The notes below the pieces were generated by a model. It worked only from the letters and a program-made list of their open reading frames with translations. It had not been told where the DNA came from and ran no database searches. Below, one piece after another: positions 63,485 to 64,000 of a stretch of DNA of 64,000 bases. Made by a program: the position numbers and the translations under genes. Origin of the DNA: Sporosarcina ureilytica (GTDB taxonomy: Bacteria > Bacillota > Bacilli > Bacillales_A > Planococcaceae). The stretch is from positions 1,984,001-2,048,000 of the forward strand of contig NZ_CP017560.1 in assembly GCF_001753205.1 (NCBI RefSeq). Reading direction: 5' to 3'. Numbering within the stretch: the first letter of the stretch is position 1; every line of letters starts with the position of its first letter.

Positions 63485-63508
63485 ATTGTATAAAACTATA
63501 GTCACATT

Positions 63509-64000
63509 TTAAAAACCGTTTAAAAAGGGGTTATCGTTCATTTCGAAGGCTGGAGTTGTTGATGGTCCGTGCCCTGGATAAATGACAATGTCTTCACCTA
63601 ATGTCAATAGTTTGTTATGAATAGAACTAAGTAGCGTTTCAGTGTCGCCACCTGGTAAGTCAGTTCTACCGACACTTCCTTGAAACAACGTATCGCCTAC
63701 TACTGCAAAACCGTCTTCTAGAAATACAAATGATACACTGCCCGGAGAATGTCCTGGTGTATAACGTGTTTCAAATGTAAAGGGCCCGACTTCCATCATT
63801 CCTTCCATGCTAATTAAATGGTCTGCCGCCCTGTTTCTGACAAGCGGAAGTCCTGGATATCTTGTAGAGCCGTTTTGCTCAGGGTCTGTTAACGTATGTT
63901 GCTCATTTTCATGGATATAGACAGGAATCTTAAAATGGTCACGTACGGCATCAACTGCACCAATATGATCGAAATGACCATGTGTTAATAAAATCGCTAT
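63509..64000 (-). CDS. yqgX: Metallo-beta-lactamase-fold hydrolase (glyoxalase II-like, YqgX type); 5' end outside window
   Basis: The last 163 residues are visible, starting inside the sequence IAILLTHGHFDHIGAVDA, which holds the HxHxDH zinc motif. Then TPGHSPGSVSFVF (third His) and VVGDTLFQGSVGRTDLPGGD (bridging Asp) and YPGHGPST near the C-terminus (last His). These are the ligands of glyoxalase II-like hydrolases. A shorter reading starting at the internal ATG 63808 would lose the metal site. The N-terminus lies right of the window. Confidence 0.9.
   Translation of the reverse strand: MAILLTHGHFDHIGAVDAVRDHFKIPVYIHENEQHTLTDPEQNGSTRYPGLPLVRNRAADHLISMEGMMEVGPFTFETRYTPGHSPGSVSFVFLEDGFAVVGDTLFQGSVGRTDLPGGDTETLLSSIHNKLLTLGEDIVIYPGHGPSTTPAFEMNDNPFLNGF

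Noticed and set aside
1..64000. tRNA, rRNA, CRISPR arrays, prophage, replication origin
   Set aside because: None seen on either strand; the window is ordinary chromosome backbone apart from the nrdJ introns.

Overview
The window reads as chromosome of a low-GC, endospore-forming, competence-capable member of the Bacillales. Gene order follows the Bacillus subtilis yqi/yqh/yqg region (brxB, bkd operon, yqzF, spo0A, spoIVB, recN, argR, tlyA, dxs, ispA, xseBA, folD, nusB, yqhY, accCB, spoIIIA, efp, yqhT, aroQ, yqhRQ, lipM, yqhL, gcv, aroK, comG). A B12-dependent ribonucleotide reductase, a complete methylmalonyl-CoA pathway and a shortened spoIIIA locus point towards Planococcaceae/Caryophanaceae (Sporosarcina-like). 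That placement is inference, not proof. Almost everything is on the minus strand. No tRNA, rRNA, CRISPR array, prophage or intact insertion sequence was seen.

Positions 1-11 kb: acyl-CoA carboxylase beta subunit (cut by the window edge), methylmalonyl-CoA epimerase, a Prli42-like miniprotein, bacilliredoxin, manganese catalase, a short MgtE, an acetyltransferase, an unknown protein, then meaB-mutB-mutA. Positions 11-21 kb: the bkd operon (bkdR-ptb-bcd-buk-lpdV-bkdAA-bkdAB-bkdB). Together these convert valine, isoleucine and leucine to branched acyl-CoA (also precursors of iso/anteiso fatty acids) and carry propionyl-CoA to succinyl-CoA. Positions 21-35 kb: yqzF, spo0A, spoIVB, recN, argR, tlyA, isoprenoid genes, xseAB, folD, nusB, yqhY and the biotin/carboxylase subunits of acetyl-CoA carboxylase.

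Positions 35-38 kb hold a reduced spoIIIA operon. spoIIIAA and spoIIIAB are absent between efp and spoIIIAC. SpoIIIAE lacks about 100 N-terminal residues. SpoIIIAF is a 59-residue two-helix protein without its soluble domain, and SpoIIIAG is short.

Positions 42-46.6 kb hold the most striking structure. The class II (adenosylcobalamin) ribonucleotide reductase gene nrdJ is interrupted by three group I introns. At each site the upstream exon ends in U, the intron ends in G and the reading frame is restored. For the first two introns an internal guide sequence pairs with the 5' exon with a terminal U-G wobble. The first two introns are related to each other and flank an exon of only 30 nucleotides. 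The third is a different intron carrying an HNH endonuclease with four zinc-finger-like modules. Joined, the four exons give an uninterrupted 853-residue protein. A pair of NrdR-box-like palindromes lies upstream.

Positions 46.7-64 kb: octanoyltransferase lipM, a rhodanese-fold protein lacking the catalytic cysteine, fabI with a FapR operator, an amino-acid (probably cystine) ABC transporter with an acyl-CoA-dehydrogenase-like enzyme behind a CymR-like inverted repeat, the glycine cleavage operon behind a tandem glycine riboswitch, aroK, the comG operon (with an unusual comGD/comGE overlap), yqgY and a metallo-beta-lactamase-fold hydrolase cut by the right edge.
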